Assembly: GCF_002266285.1 (NCBI RefSeq) | Contig: NZ_NPMS01000003.1 | Location: forward strand, 292,744-356,743 | DNA: 64,000 nt | Direction of reading: 5' to 3' | Source: Virgibacillus indicus | Lineage (GTDB): Bacteria > Bacillota > Bacilli > Bacillales > Amphibacillaceae | Shown: positions 9,204 to 17,908 of the stretch, in pieces | How the letters are laid out: each line of letters begins with the position of its first letter | Numbering within the stretch: position 1 is the stretch's first letter | Made by a program: the position numbers and the translations under genes | Notes under the pieces: generated by a model | Databases searched by the model: none | What the model was told of the DNA's origin: nothing | The model's input: the letters and a program-made list of their open reading frames with translations, nothing else

Positions 9204-9920
9204 ATGCAGAAGAAATATTTAAATATTTACCATGATCTTGTGAAAAAAATAGAAATGAACGTGTGGCCTGCAGCAACGAAAATTCCTTCAGAAAATGAAT
9301 TAAGCAAAATCTATGCAACATCACGAGAAACAATCCGAAAAGCACTGAACCTGTTATCGCAAAGTGGCTACATTCAAAAAATCCGCGGGAAAGGCTCGGT
9401 CATAATTGGAGTAAACAAATTTGACTTCCCAGTATCAGGTATCATCAGTTTTAAAGAACTGACAGCTAATTTAAATCTGAAAGCAAAGACATGGGTAGAA
9501 GAGCTTTCTTTAAAGGATATAGATGATGAAGAGATAGCTGGACTGAAAGAACCGGGCCATGATAATGTGTGGAAGGTTGTTCGGGCAAGAGAAATTTCCG
9601 GTGAGAAAATTATATTGGACAAAGATTATTTCAGTACAAAATATGTGCCTTCACTATCGCAGAAGGTATGTGAGGATTCGATCTATGATTACCTGGAAAA
9701 TGAATTGGAATTAGTCATTGGTTTTGCCCGAAAGGAAATAGTTGTTGAAGAGCCAACGGAAGAAGACAGACAGTTGCTAGACTTGGAAGGATTTTCAAAT
9801 GTAGCTGTAATCAAAAGTCAGGTATATTTAGCTGATGCCAGTTTGTTTCAATATACAGAATCAAGACATAGACCAGATAAATTCCGTTTTGTGGATTTTG
9901 CCAGAAGGATAAAGAATTAA
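9204..9920 (+). CDS. treR: GntR-family trehalose operon repressor
   Basis: Transcription factor of 238 residues. The winged helix is at residues 1-70 (WPAATKIPSENELSKIYATS, RETIRKALNLL, then wing KIRGKGSVII) and a UTRA effector domain at 80-235. TreR proteins release DNA on binding trehalose-6-phosphate. It begins 12 bases after treC, and the operon promoter holds the matching palindrome. The C-terminal FRFVDFARR is typical of UTRA/TreR ends. Confidence 0.92.
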   Translation: MQKKYLNIYHDLVKKIEMNVWPAATKIPSENELSKIYATSRETIRKALNLLSQSGYIQKIRGKGSVIIGVNKFDFPVSGIISFKELTANLNLKAKTWVEELSLKDIDDEEIAGLKEPGHDNVWKVVRAREISGEKIILDKDYFSTKYVPSLSQKVCEDSIYDYLENELELVIGFARKEIVVEEPTEEDRQLLDLEGFSNVAVIKSQVYLADASLFQYTESRHRPDKFRFVDFARRIKN

Positions 9921-9925
9921 TTTAA

Positions 9926-9962
9926 AAAATCTGCTTTTGTCGTGTTGACAAAGCAGATTTAA
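9926..9962 (+). terminator. Terminator of the tre operon
   Basis: AAATCTGCTTTTGTC / GACAAAGCAGATTT hairpin just after treR, followed by a weak T tract. Confidence 0.7.
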
Positions 9963-9970
9963 TTATGTAG

Positions 9971-10007
9971 CTTATATAAGCAAATATTTATATAGTTATA
10001 TTATAAT
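9971..10007 (+). promoter_or_regulatory. Likely ars promoter/operator region
   Basis: TATAAT at 10002-10007 shortly before the arsR RBS, preceded by an AT-rich imperfect inverted repeat around AGCAAATATTTATAT (9979-9993), the kind of site ArsR repressors bind. The -35 box is poor, so exact limits are uncertain. Confidence 0.45.
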
Positions 10008-10026
10008 AAATTTGGAGGAGAAATAC

Positions 10027-10371
10027 ATGCTGCAAACAACTATCGAAATGGAGAAAGCTGCAGTAATTTTAAAACTGCTTGGAGATAAAACTAGGTTAAC
10101 AATGATGAAATTAATTGATAAGCAGGCTTGCTGTGTCTGTGAATTTGTTGAGATTTTTCAATTTAGCCAGCCATCCATCAGCCAGCATTTACGTAAATTG
10201 AAAGACCTGGGATTGGTAAATGAAGAACGAAAAGGGCAATGGATATTTTACTCTGTAAATAAAAGTAACGAGTATTATTCATTTATGAAACCGATACTTG
10301 ATCAACTTCCCGATCAAAACTATAAATTAAAAGAACTGGAAGAACAGGGTACACGAATTTCCTGTTGTTAA
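10027..10371 (+). CDS. arsR: ArsR arsenic-responsive repressor
   Basis: SmtB/ArsR winged-helix repressor of 114 residues. The metalloid site is visible as CCVCE at residues 35-39 in the DNA-binding helix region, the arsenite-responsive ELCVCDL-type arrangement. The recognition helix is QPSISQHLRKLKDLGLV. An additional Cys-Cys ends the protein. I choose ATG 10027 because GGAGGAG (10014-10020) precedes it at ideal spacing; an upstream TTG at 10012 overlaps that ribosome site. First gene of arsRBC. Confidence 0.92.
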   Translation: MLQTTIEMEKAAVILKLLGDKTRLTMMKLIDKQACCVCEFVEIFQFSQPSISQHLRKLKDLGLVNEERKGQWIFYSVNKSNEYYSFMKPILDQLPDQNYKLKELEEQGTRISCC

Positions 10372-10386
10372 ATTGGAGGTATTTTT

Positions 10387-11685
10387 TTGTCAGCAACGCT
10401 TATACTCGCAATATTAATTTTCTTAGTAACACTAGTTCTGGTAATTTGGCAGCCAAAGGGATTAAACATTGGCTGGTCAGCAATAGGCGGTGCTGTTATT
10501 GCTTTGTTAGCAGGAGTAGTGGGATTTAATGACGTCATTGAAGTAACGGGAATTGTATGGAACGCTACCTTGGCTTTTGTTGCCATTATCCTTATTTCAT
10601 TGATACTGGACGAAATTGGACTGTTTGAATGGGCGGCATTGCATATGGCACGAATTGCAAAAGGCAATGGGATAAAGATGTTTATCTATATCAGTCTTTT
10701 AGGTTCGGTTGTAGCTGCCCTTTTTGCTAATGATGGAGCGGCACTGATCTTAACGCCGATCGTGCTTGCAATGGTCCGAAACCTGAATTTCAAAGAAAAA
10801 ATGATCTTCCCATTCATTATGGCAAGTGGATTTATCGCAGATACGACTTCATTACCATTCGTAGTAAGTAATCTTGTTAATATAGTATCCGCTGATTTCT
10901 TTGGAATCGGGTTTGTGGAATATGCATCCCGCATGATTATTCCAAACTTATTTTCCTTGACTGCGACTATTATAGTTTTATTATTCTATTTCAGGAAGAG
11001 TATCCCGGAAAGCTATGAAGTATCCAAATTAAGTGAGCCTGCAGAAGCAATCAAGGATTTAAAAATGTTCCATTTATCATGGTATGTGCTTGGATTATTG
11101 GTCATTGGCTATTTTGTCAGTGAGTTTATCAGCCTTCCTGTTTCCATTGTTGCAGGTATTATAGCAATTTTTTTCCTGCTTATGGCGAGAAAGAGCAAAG
11201 TGGTGAATACAAAAGCGGTGGTAAAAGGGGCACCATGGGATATCGTATTTTTCTCGCTGGGCATGTATATAGTGGTTTATGGATTGGGAAATGCTGGTCT
11301 GACCAGTGCCTTAGGTGCAGTAATTGAAGCAGCCGCGGAACAAGGATTATTCATTGCTACAATTGCAATGGGCTTTATTGCCGCTTTCCTGTCATCCATC
11401 ATGAATAATATGCCAACGGTAATGATTGATGCTTTAGCAATTACCGGAACAAATACATCCGGTGTTTTAAAAGAAGCACTTATTTATGCAAACGTAGTTG
11501 GTTCAGACTTAGGTCCAAAGATCACACCAATTGGCTCATTAGCAACCCTGGTATGGCTCCATGTACTATCCCAAAAAGGAGTAAAGATTTCATGGGGAAC
11601 CTACTTTAAAACAGGGATTGTTTTAACAATACCAATTTTACTTGTTACTTTATTGGGTCTGTATTTAACATTATTAATTTTTTAA
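10387..11685 (+). CDS. arsB: ArsB-type arsenite efflux permease
   Basis: Polytopic inner-membrane carrier (432 residues, about 11-12 helices) of the ArsB/NhaD ion transporter superfamily that exports arsenite/antimonite using the membrane potential. Characteristic segments are [50 protein letters not shown] and [13 protein letters not shown]. It starts at TTG 10387 after GGAGGT, 15 bases behind arsR, and arsC follows 15 bases later. This is ArsB rather than the Acr3 family that B. subtilis uses in its skin element. Confidence 0.9.
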   Translation: MSATLILAILIFLVTLVLVIWQPKGLNIGWSAIGGAVIALLAGVVGFNDVIEVTGIVWNATLAFVAIILISLILDEIGLFEWAALHMARIAKGNGIKMFIYISLLGSVVAALFANDGAALILTPIVLAMVRNLNFKEKMIFPFIMASGFIADTTSLPFVVSNLVNIVSADFFGIGFVEYASRMIIPNLFSLTATIIVLLFYFRKSIPESYEVSKLSEPAEAIKDLKMFHLSWYVLGLLVIGYFVSEFISLPVSIVAGIIAIFFLLMARKSKVVNTKAVVKGAPWDIVFFSLGMYIVVYGLGNAGLTSALGAVIEAAAEQGLFIATIAMGFIAAFLSSIMNNMPTVMIDALAITGTNTSGVLKEALIYANVVGSDLGPKITPIGSLATLVWLHVLSQKGVKISWGTYFKTGIVLTIPILLVTLLGLYLTLLIF

Positions 11686-11700
11686 AAAGGAGAATGAAAG

Positions 11701-12120
11701 ATGGCTAAAGGATCAATTTACTTCCTATGCACGGGAAATTCCTGCCGAAGCCAAATGGCAGAAGGATGGGCGAAAAAATACCTTGGAGATAATTGGGAGG
11801 TAAGAAGTGCAGGGTTAGAAGCACATGGCTTAAACCCAAACGCAGTAAAAGCAATGAATGAAGTTGAAATTGATATTTCTCATCAACAATCAGAAAAAAT
11901 TGATGCAGCATTTTTAAATAATGCAACGATAGCAGTTACGTTATGCGGGGATGCAAAAGATCGCTGTCCAGTAACACCACCACACGTAAAGCGTGAACAT
12001 TGGGGTTTTGATGACCCAGCCAAAGCAGAAGGTACGGAAGAAGAAGTATGGAAAGTATTTCAGCAGGTTCGTGATGAGATAGGAGAACGGATTAAGCAAT
12101 TCAGTGAAAACGTGAGGTAA
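11701..12120 (+). CDS. arsC: Thioredoxin-coupled arsenate reductase
   Basis: Low-molecular-weight-phosphatase-fold arsenate reductase of 139 residues. The P-loop C10-TGNSC-R16 and the redox cysteines C82 and C89 (LCGDAKDRC) match the B. subtilis/S. aureus ArsC triple-cysteine relay regenerated by thioredoxin. It produces arsenite for export by the adjacent ArsB. Third gene of the operon, with a normal RBS (AAAGGAG). Confidence 0.95.
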   Translation: MAKGSIYFLCTGNSCRSQMAEGWAKKYLGDNWEVRSAGLEAHGLNPNAVKAMNEVEIDISHQQSEKIDAAFLNNATIAVTLCGDAKDRCPVTPPHVKREHWGFDDPAKAEGTEEEVWKVFQQVRDEIGERIKQFSENVR

Positions 12121-12161
12121 CGCTCATAACGCTGGAACAACTAAAATACAACACAAATAAA

Positions 12162-12184
12162 GAGACTGCGATTACCGCAGTCTC
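12162..12184 (-). terminator. Terminator between arsC and the minus-strand small gene
   Basis: GAGACTGCG / CGCAGTCTC hairpin (12162-12170, 12176-12184) whose minus-strand exit reads into TTTATTTG. It can serve the minus-strand gene and possibly arsRBC. Confidence 0.7.
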
Positions 12185-12191
12185 CATTAAC

Positions 12192-12371
12192 TTATGACTT
12201 CTTGTTATCCTTCTCATTGGGAATGTATTTTGTAAAATATGCAGCAAATATTAAACATATCAGCGCCAGTCCCCAAGAAACAATTCCATTCCATACGAAG
12301 TTAATGCGTAAGCCAATAAATAAGATGACTCCACTTAGCGCTATAAAAAAAGCAGTTAAATATCGCTTCAC
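12192..12371 (-). CDS. Small two-helix membrane protein
   Basis: 59-residue protein: two transmembrane helices (about 5-22 and 29-47) and a basic tail (NEKDNKKS). The GTG at 12371 is preferred because GGAG sits 8 bases upstream; an in-frame GTG at 12380 overlaps this RBS. I cannot name the family. It is followed by its own terminator and preceded by an AT-rich promoter-like region. Confidence 0.65.
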   Translation of the reverse strand: MKRYLTAFFIALSGVILFIGLRINFVWNGIVSWGLALICLIFAAYFTKYIPNEKDNKKS

Positions 12372-12443
12372 GGTAAACACTCCAAATAATGATATATCAT
12401 ACTATATTATCTATTATAGTATGTGTGTTTTCCCTTTTCTATA

Positions 12444-13397
12444 TTATTGTCCGGCTACATCTCTTTTTGTAAAGAATATCCAGGATAAAAATAAAAAGAT
12501 TACATAGTAGATGACTAACATTATAACTGAAAATCCAAGTGTCATGTCTTCAATCCATGGCGAATTTCCATTAACATATTGGCTTAAATCTGTATTAGCA
12601 AAAAGAATATACTTTGCCCATGAGCGTTCTGCGAAAAATACAACTATCTGGTTTCCTGCCATCATCAGAAATATTGCCGTTCCAATTGCAAGGGCGCTAT
12701 TTCGGAAAATGGTTGAAATCATAAATGCGAATGTAGCCATCATGACTAGATTTACAAGTTTGAAACCATAACCAGAAACAATTTCATTAATGACAGATAC
12801 ATATTCAAAGCCACCGCTCTTTTCCAATACAACATGTGGGTCAAACCCATTTACGCCAAAGAAAACAGCTCCGATGATCCAGGAGAACACCAGGACAAAC
12901 AGTAAAGTGAACAAAGCAAAAAGCAGGACTGAAGTATATTTTGCCAGCAGCATTTTTGTTCTTGTTATCGGACGGATTAACAGAAGCTTGATCGTTCCCC
13001 ATCTGAATTCATTCGCTACAATTCCTGCCGCAATAATGATGGTCAATAAACTGACGACAGAAAGCAGCAATTGGTTTTCCATAACAAACTGCCAGGCATC
13101 ATAGCCTTTTGGCTGAATATCATTTTCAAGGTAATAGTTATTTTCTGCAATTAAACTGGTGTTCATGCCTTCCATAAATTCATCTTGTTCCATTTCCTTT
13201 GTCAACTGTTCATTTTCCGCCTGCAATTCCTGACGCCAGTTATCTTCTGTATACTTACCACTGGTATCATCAAATGTATTTGTCAGAAAGGCCAGCCCGA
13301 TAATGATCCCTGCCAGAATAATGTACATAGCCCAGGTTGACTTTCGTATATATGTTTTTATTAATTCATTGTTAATCAGATTTAAAAAATTACCCAA
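12444..13397 (-). CDS. ABC-2 type transporter permease
   Basis: Membrane subunit of an ABC exporter, about 317 residues and six helices, with one large extracytoplasmic loop between helices 1 and 2 (rich in E/N/D, about 40-85), the layout of ABC-2 permeases such as BcrB or NatB relatives. I choose TTG 13397 because GGGGAG lies 7 bases upstream; the longer frame begins at TTG 13412 and overlaps that site. Translationally coupled to the ATPase gene by an 8-base overlap. The substrate is unknown (antibiotic, peptide or ion). Confidence 0.85.
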   Translation of the reverse strand: MGNFLNLINNELIKTYIRKSTWAMYIILAGIIIGLAFLTNTFDDTSGKYTEDNWRQELQAENEQLTKEMEQDEFMEGMNTSLIAENNYYLENDIQPKGYDAWQFVMENQLLLSVVSLLTIIIAAGIVANEFRWGTIKLLLIRPITRTKMLLAKYTSVLLFALFTLLFVLVFSWIIGAVFFGVNGFDPHVVLEKSGGFEYVSVINEIVSGYGFKLVNLVMMATFAFMISTIFRNSALAIGTAIFLMMAGNQIVVFFAERSWAKYILFANTDLSQYVNGNSPWIEDMTLGFSVIMLVIYYVIFLFLSWIFFTKRDVAGQ

Positions 13398-14328
13398 TTC
13401 TATTCTCCCCAATCAAATCCAAGAATTTATCTTCGAGTGTTGCTTTTGCTGTGCTTACCTGGTAAATAGCCAAGTCATGTTGTACAAGTGTTTGAACGAT
13501 AGCAGGGATTTTTTCTTTTTCAGTTTGGAATACCAATGTACCGTTTGCATGTGTTACCTCTATTTCATAATGTTCCCTTAATAGGTTTACTGCCTTATCT
13601 TGAGGCTCTGCTTCAAGCTGTACCTGTATTAGATTTTTACTTTCCTCAGGGGATTCAGCGCCTGTAAAATCGTTCACTGCCTGAATGGCAACAAGCTCAC
13701 CGTTTTTAATAATACCGATACGGTCACACATCAGTTCAATTTCGGAAAGCAGGTGACTGGAAATAATCACAGCAACATTTTCCTCTTCAGCCAGTTTTCG
13801 TATATATTGCCGGATTTCTCTAATACCGGACGGATCCAGACCGTTCGTTGGTTCATCCAAAATTAATACAGATGGCTTATGCAGTAAAGCCTGAGCAATT
13901 CCTAAACGCTGCCGCATTCCCAATGAGTATTTTCCGACCTTTTCTTTAATTGGTTTTTCCAAACCAACAAGTGCAATAGCTTCTTGTATTCGTTCTTTCG
14001 TGATTCCTGGAATCATTCGTGCGTAATGCTGCAGGTTTTGCATTCCTGTCATAAATGGATACATCTCAGGATTTTCTACAATTCCTCCAACTTCACGAAT
14101 CGCTTCTTTAAACTCTGTTTTGATACTTTTTCCTAAAATACGCACATCTCCATCGGTCAGCTGCATTAAGCCAACCATCATCCGAATGGTAGTTGTTTTC
14201 CCAGCGCCATTTGGACCAATAAATCCAAAAACTTCTCCCTTATTAATGGTAAAAGATAAGCCCTTAATTATTTCTTTCTTGCCTATTTTCTTCTTTACAT
14301 CAATTAATTCCATGGCAACTTCTGACAT
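13390..14328 (-). CDS. ABC transporter ATP-binding protein (BcrA/DrrA class)
   Basis: Nucleotide-binding subunit of 312 residues. Walker A GPNGAGKTT, signature KYSLGMRQRLGIAQ, Walker B VLILDEPTNGLDP and the H-loop ISSHLLSE are all intact, with a C-terminal extension typical of the DrrA/BcrA exporters. RBS GGAGGT precedes ATG 14328. It forms a two-gene operon with the overlapping permease. Confidence 0.92.
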   Translation of the reverse strand: MSEVAMELIDVKKKIGKKEIIKGLSFTINKGEVFGFIGPNGAGKTTTIRMMVGLMQLTDGDVRILGKSIKTEFKEAIREVGGIVENPEMYPFMTGMQNLQHYARMIPGITKERIQEAIALVGLEKPIKEKVGKYSLGMRQRLGIAQALLHKPSVLILDEPTNGLDPSGIREIRQYIRKLAEEENVAVIISSHLLSEIELMCDRIGIIKNGELVAIQAVNDFTGAESPEESKNLIQVQLEAEPQDKAVNLLREHYEIEVTHANGTLVFQTEKEKIPAIVQTLVQHDLAIYQVSTAKATLEDKFLDLIGENRIG

Positions 14329-14384
14329 ATGTATAAAACCTCCATTATTAATCTATTAGGTATTACGAAGAAAGAAATAGAAAG

Positions 14385-14419
14385 GTTTCAATAAAAAACA
14401 CCCTGCTATAAGAAAGCAA
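14385..14419 (-). terminator. Terminator of the YfhE-like gene
   Basis: On the minus strand ACACCTTGCT / AGCAGGGTGT (one mismatch) is followed by six T residues. It lies directly after the small gene at 14437-14595. Confidence 0.75.
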
Positions 14420-14436
14420 GGTGTGTTCGATAAATG

Positions 14437-14595
14437 TTATTTAATTAAATCCGGATTTTCACTTTTAGCCTGATTTACCCTTTGCCTGCGATACCCGCCA
14501 GCAATATCAGCTTGTTTAAAATCCCTTGAATAATGAACTTCCTGTGCATCACTAAGCTGTTTGTTCTTTGTAGGTTGATACTGTTTATTACTCAT
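14437..14595 (-). CDS. Small YfhE-like protein
   Basis: A 52-codon frame starting MSNKQYQPTKNKQLSDAQEV and containing YSRDFKQADIAGGYRR. The segment QEVhYSrdFKqADiaGGYRR resembles the tiny Bacillus YfhE family as I remember it; function unknown. GAAAGGA lies 10 bases upstream of the ATG and a clean terminator follows, so it is an independent transcription unit. Hydrophilic and strongly basic. The homology needs a database check, but the coding signal (start, RBS, stop, terminator) is good. Confidence 0.7.
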   Translation of the reverse strand: MSNKQYQPTKNKQLSDAQEVHYSRDFKQADIAGGYRRQRVNQAKSENPDLIK

Positions 14596-14745
14596 TATTA
14601 AAAAATCCTTTCTTCAAAAGATTATCTTTCTATAAAACTGCTTTCCCGAATTTAAATAGACTAAAACATATCGGATGCTTTCGGAAAATCGTGAATATAG
14701 TTATACTGAAGGTAACTTAAAATTCAAAATATATGGGGTGTAATA

Positions 14746-15918
14746 ATGAGAGAAGTGGTTATTGTTGATGGCTGCCGTACTGCAGTTGGCAGGAGAAAGG
14801 GAATGTTTAAAGACTACCGGCCGGATGAGTTGGCAGCTGTGGTGCTGAATAATTTAGCAGAACGGTCTAATCTTGATAAAGGAACTGTCGAAGATGTGAT
14901 TTTAGGCTGTGTTACCCAGGTAAATGAACAAGGCGGAAACATTGCAAGAACTGCTGCATTAATTGCTGGTTTTCCAAAACATGTTCCCGGAGTAACCATC
15001 GACCGTCAATGCGGTTCGAGTCAGCAGGCAGTGCACTTTGGGGCACAGGCGATTGCTTCAGGTGATATGGAGATTGTAATTGCGGGTGGTGTTGAAAGCA
15101 TGACACGTGCACCGATGTTTTTCAATATGGGTGATTCAAAGCCAAGTAAGCAGCTGACTGAGAAATATGAAATTGTCAATCAGGGCATATCTGCGGAAAA
15201 AATCGCTGACCAATGGAATTTTACTAGAAAGCAATTGGATGAGTTTTCATTGAGCAGTCATGAAAACGCTTTAAATGCAATCCGTGAAGGAAAATACAAA
15301 AAAGAAATTATTCCTGTGGAAGTAACGGGAGAGGATGGATCATTGAACACTATTTCAGTCGATGAGGGTCCAAGAGAAAATTCTGGCGTGGATGCACTGG
15401 GAGGCCTTAAGACTGTATTTAAAGAAGACGGAAAAATCACTGCAGGCAATGCCAGTCAAATGAGTGATGGTGCAAGTGCAGTACTTTTAATGTCTAAGGA
15501 AAAAGCAGAAGAACTGGGGCTGATGCCAAAAGCAAAAATAATCGCAAGAACTGTGGTTGGTTCAGATCCCACATTAATGCTGACAGGCCCTATTGAAGCG
15601 ACCCGAAAAGTTCTGGGAAAAGCAAATCTCTCCATTGAAGATATGGACAGATATGAAGTGAATGAAGCATTTGCTCCGGTACCATTAGCCTGGCTGCAGG
15701 ACGTTGGAGCAGACCCGGCCAAGCTGAATGTGAATGGCGGTGCTATTGCACTTGGTCACCCTCTTGGTGCAACCGGTACAAAATTACTCGTTTCATTAAT
15801 GCACGAATTGGAACGAATTGATGGAAAATATGGGCTGCTTGCCATCTGTGAAGGTATGGGGATGGCAAATGCAACAATTATTGAACGGATTGGGCAGGAG
15901 GAGCATGGATGGAACTGA
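14746..15918 (+). CDS. Acetyl-CoA acetyltransferase / 3-ketoacyl-CoA thiolase
   Basis: Thiolase of 390 residues that cleaves 3-ketoacyl-CoA with CoA (or condenses acetyl-CoA). The nucleophile Cys89 is in DRQCGSS, the base His in GGAIALGHPLGATG, and the second Cys in AICEGMGMANA. First gene of a three-gene beta-oxidation cluster; the next gene overlaps its end by 10 bases. The ATG follows GGGGTG. Whether it works in degradation or synthesis is not fixed by sequence, but the neighbours favour degradation. Confidence 0.92.
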   Translation: MREVVIVDGCRTAVGRRKGMFKDYRPDELAAVVLNNLAERSNLDKGTVEDVILGCVTQVNEQGGNIARTAALIAGFPKHVPGVTIDRQCGSSQQAVHFGAQAIASGDMEIVIAGGVESMTRAPMFFNMGDSKPSKQLTEKYEIVNQGISAEKIADQWNFTRKQLDEFSLSSHENALNAIREGKYKKEIIPVEVTGEDGSLNTISVDEGPRENSGVDALGGLKTVFKEDGKITAGNASQMSDGASAVLLMSKEKAEELGLMPKAKIIARTVVGSDPTLMLTGPIEATRKVLGKANLSIEDMDRYEVNEAFAPVPLAWLQDVGADPAKLNVNGGAIALGHPLGATGTKLLVSLMHELERIDGKYGLLAICEGMGMANATIIERIGQEEHGWN

Positions 15919-16679
15919 ATGAATTAAGGGCTGTCATAACAGGTGGAGCATCCGGATTAGGAGAAGCCACTGTTCGCAAAATCATTGCATCAGGCGGGAA
16001 AGCAGCAATTTTTGATTTGAATTGTGAACGTGCAAATACACTGGTTGAGGAACTGGGAGCAGAAAATGTTCTTTTTCTGGAAACAGATATTACATGCGCC
16101 GATCAGACAGAAGAGAGTATGCAGGAGGTTTATGAGAAATTAGGAGCTGTCAATGTGTTGGTGAACTGTGCCGGGATTGCTACACCCGGTAAGGTTTTAA
16201 GCAGGAAAGGGACCATGGAATTATCTGCGTTTGAAAAAGTTGTTAAAGTGAACTTAATCGGGACCTTTAATGTTATTCGGGTAGCTGCATCTTATATGAA
16301 TGAAAACACACCAAATCCTGAAGGAGAACGTGGAGTTATTATAAATACGGCATCTGCAGCAGCTTATGAAGGACAAATTGGCCAGGCTGCCTACAGCGCT
16401 TCAAAAGGTGGAGTAGCCAGTATGACATTACCGCTTGCGAGAGAATTTGCATCAAAAGGAATTCGGGTAATGGCAATTGCCCCAGGGTTATTTGAAACGC
16501 CAATGTTTGATACATTGCCACAGAAAGCGAGAGAAATGCTTGGAGGTACTGTTCCTTTTCCAAGTCGTCTGGGGAAATCATCGGAATATGCAAGCCTGGC
16601 AGAAAGCATCATCACAAATCCAATGCTGAATGGAGAAGTGATGAGGCTGGATGGTGCATTGCGCATGCAGCCGAAGTAG
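15909..16679 (+). CDS. 3-hydroxyacyl-CoA dehydrogenase, short-chain (HSD10-like SDR)
   Basis: Rossmann-fold SDR of 256 residues. Cofactor motif TGGASGLGEAT near residue 11, NCAG, and catalytic YSASK. The tail AIAPGLFETPMFDTLPQKAR with LGG and PFPSRLG is characteristic of type II 3-hydroxyacyl-CoA dehydrogenases (HSD17B10 group) rather than generic SDRs. It oxidises 3-hydroxyacyl-CoA to 3-ketoacyl-CoA with NAD+. It overlaps the thiolase gene and precedes the acyl-CoA dehydrogenase by 12 bases. Confidence 0.88.
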   Translation: MELNELRAVITGGASGLGEATVRKIIASGGKAAIFDLNCERANTLVEELGAENVLFLETDITCADQTEESMQEVYEKLGAVNVLVNCAGIATPGKVLSRKGTMELSAFEKVVKVNLIGTFNVIRVAASYMNENTPNPEGERGVIINTASAAAYEGQIGQAAYSASKGGVASMTLPLAREFASKGIRVMAIAPGLFETPMFDTLPQKAREMLGGTVPFPSRLGKSSEYASLAESIITNPMLNGEVMRLDGALRMQPK

Positions 16680-16691
16680 GAGGGAGTATAA

Positions 16692-17840
16692 ATGGGGAAA
16701 TACCGTTTTGAAACAGAAGAACATGAGCTGTTCCGAAAGACATTGCGCAAGTTTTTGGAAAATGAAGTGGAGCCAAACTATGAAAAATGGGAAGAGGAAC
16801 GTCTTATTCCTAAGGACCTTTGGCTGAAACTGGGCGAAATGGGCTTTCTATGTCCACATGTAGAAGAAGCTTATGGCGGGCTAGGACTTGATTTCAGCTA
16901 TTCTGTAATCATCCTGGAAGAGCTTGAACGGGTTGGTACAAGCTTGACTGGTGTAGGGCTCCATTCAGATATTGTTGTTCCATACATCGAATCCTATGGA
17001 ACAGGAGAGCAGAAAAACCGCTGGCTGCCCGGCTGTGTTTCAGGACAGCATATAACAGCTGTTGCAATGACGGAGCCTGGCGCCGGGTCAGATCTGGCCA
17101 ATATTAAAACTACTGCCATCCGTGATGGAGATGATTTTATTGTAAATGGACAGAAAACATTCATAACAAATGGGATACAGGCAGACCTTGTCTTAGTTGT
17201 AGTTAAGACTGATCCAAAAGCAAAACCAAAGCATAGAGGAATAAGTCTGCTGATGGTAGAGGATGGAATGCAAGGCTTCTCACGTGGCCGGAAACTGGAT
17301 AAAGTAGGAATGCATGCACAGGATACTGCTGAGCTTTATTTTGAAGATTGTCGTGTTCCAGCGGCTAATTTGATTGGCGAAGCGGGTAATGGTTTCCGCT
17401 ATTTGATGGATAAGCTGCAGCAGGAAAGGCTGGTAGTGGCAATCGCGGGTCAGACTGCATCAGAGGAAATGGTGGAAATGACCCTGGAATATGTGAAATC
17501 ACGGAAAGCTTTTGGCAAAGCCATTGGCTCCTTTCAGAATACACAGTTTAAATTAGCTGAAATAGCCACACAAGTGGAGCTTGGCCATTCCTTTTTGGAA
17601 GCACTGATTGAGGACCATATTGCAGGAAAGGATATTGTAACAAAAGTATCGATGGCAAAATACTGGCTGACAGATACTGCAAAGCAAATTGCATCAGAAT
17701 GTATGCAGCTGCATGGAGGTTATGGCTATATGGAAGAGTATAAAATTGCCAGGAGATACCGGGATGTGCCTGTAGCAGCAATTTATGCAGGAACAAATGA
17801 AGTGATGAAGATGATTATTGGGAAAAACATGGGACTATAA
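16692..17840 (+). CDS. Acyl-CoA dehydrogenase (long-chain/isovaleryl-type active site)
   Basis: FAD enzyme of 382 residues catalysing the first oxidation of beta-oxidation. FAD/substrate motif VAMTEPGAGSDL and C-terminal RRYRDVPVAAIYAGTNEVMK. The usual catalytic Glu of the IYEGT motif is Ala here (IYAGT). An alternative Glu at about residue 258 (QTASEEMVE) matches the position used by long-chain and isovaleryl-CoA dehydrogenases, so the enzyme should be active. Last gene of the cluster; RBS AGGAGGGAG. Confidence 0.92.
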   Translation: MGKYRFETEEHELFRKTLRKFLENEVEPNYEKWEEERLIPKDLWLKLGEMGFLCPHVEEAYGGLGLDFSYSVIILEELERVGTSLTGVGLHSDIVVPYIESYGTGEQKNRWLPGCVSGQHITAVAMTEPGAGSDLANIKTTAIRDGDDFIVNGQKTFITNGIQADLVLVVVKTDPKAKPKHRGISLLMVEDGMQGFSRGRKLDKVGMHAQDTAELYFEDCRVPAANLIGEAGNGFRYLMDKLQQERLVVAIAGQTASEEMVEMTLEYVKSRKAFGKAIGSFQNTQFKLAEIATQVELGHSFLEALIEDHIAGKDIVTKVSMAKYWLTDTAKQIASECMQLHGGYGYMEEYKIARRYRDVPVAAIYAGTNEVMKMIIGKNMGL

Positions 17841-17908
17841 ATAAAAGCTATAATCTTCTCTTTTAAGGGTATATTGATAGATATATCGGAACGAGAGGAG
17901 AAAATAGC

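Noticed and set aside
16692..17840. Acyl-CoA dehydrogenase as catalytically dead because IYEGT is IYAGT
   Set aside because: The alternative catalytic Glu at about residue 258, used by long-chain and isovaleryl-type enzymes, is present.
17867..17872. GGGTAT upstream of the DUF2254 gene as a sigma-B -10 box
   Set aside because: No GTTT-like -35 element at 12-15 bases upstream.
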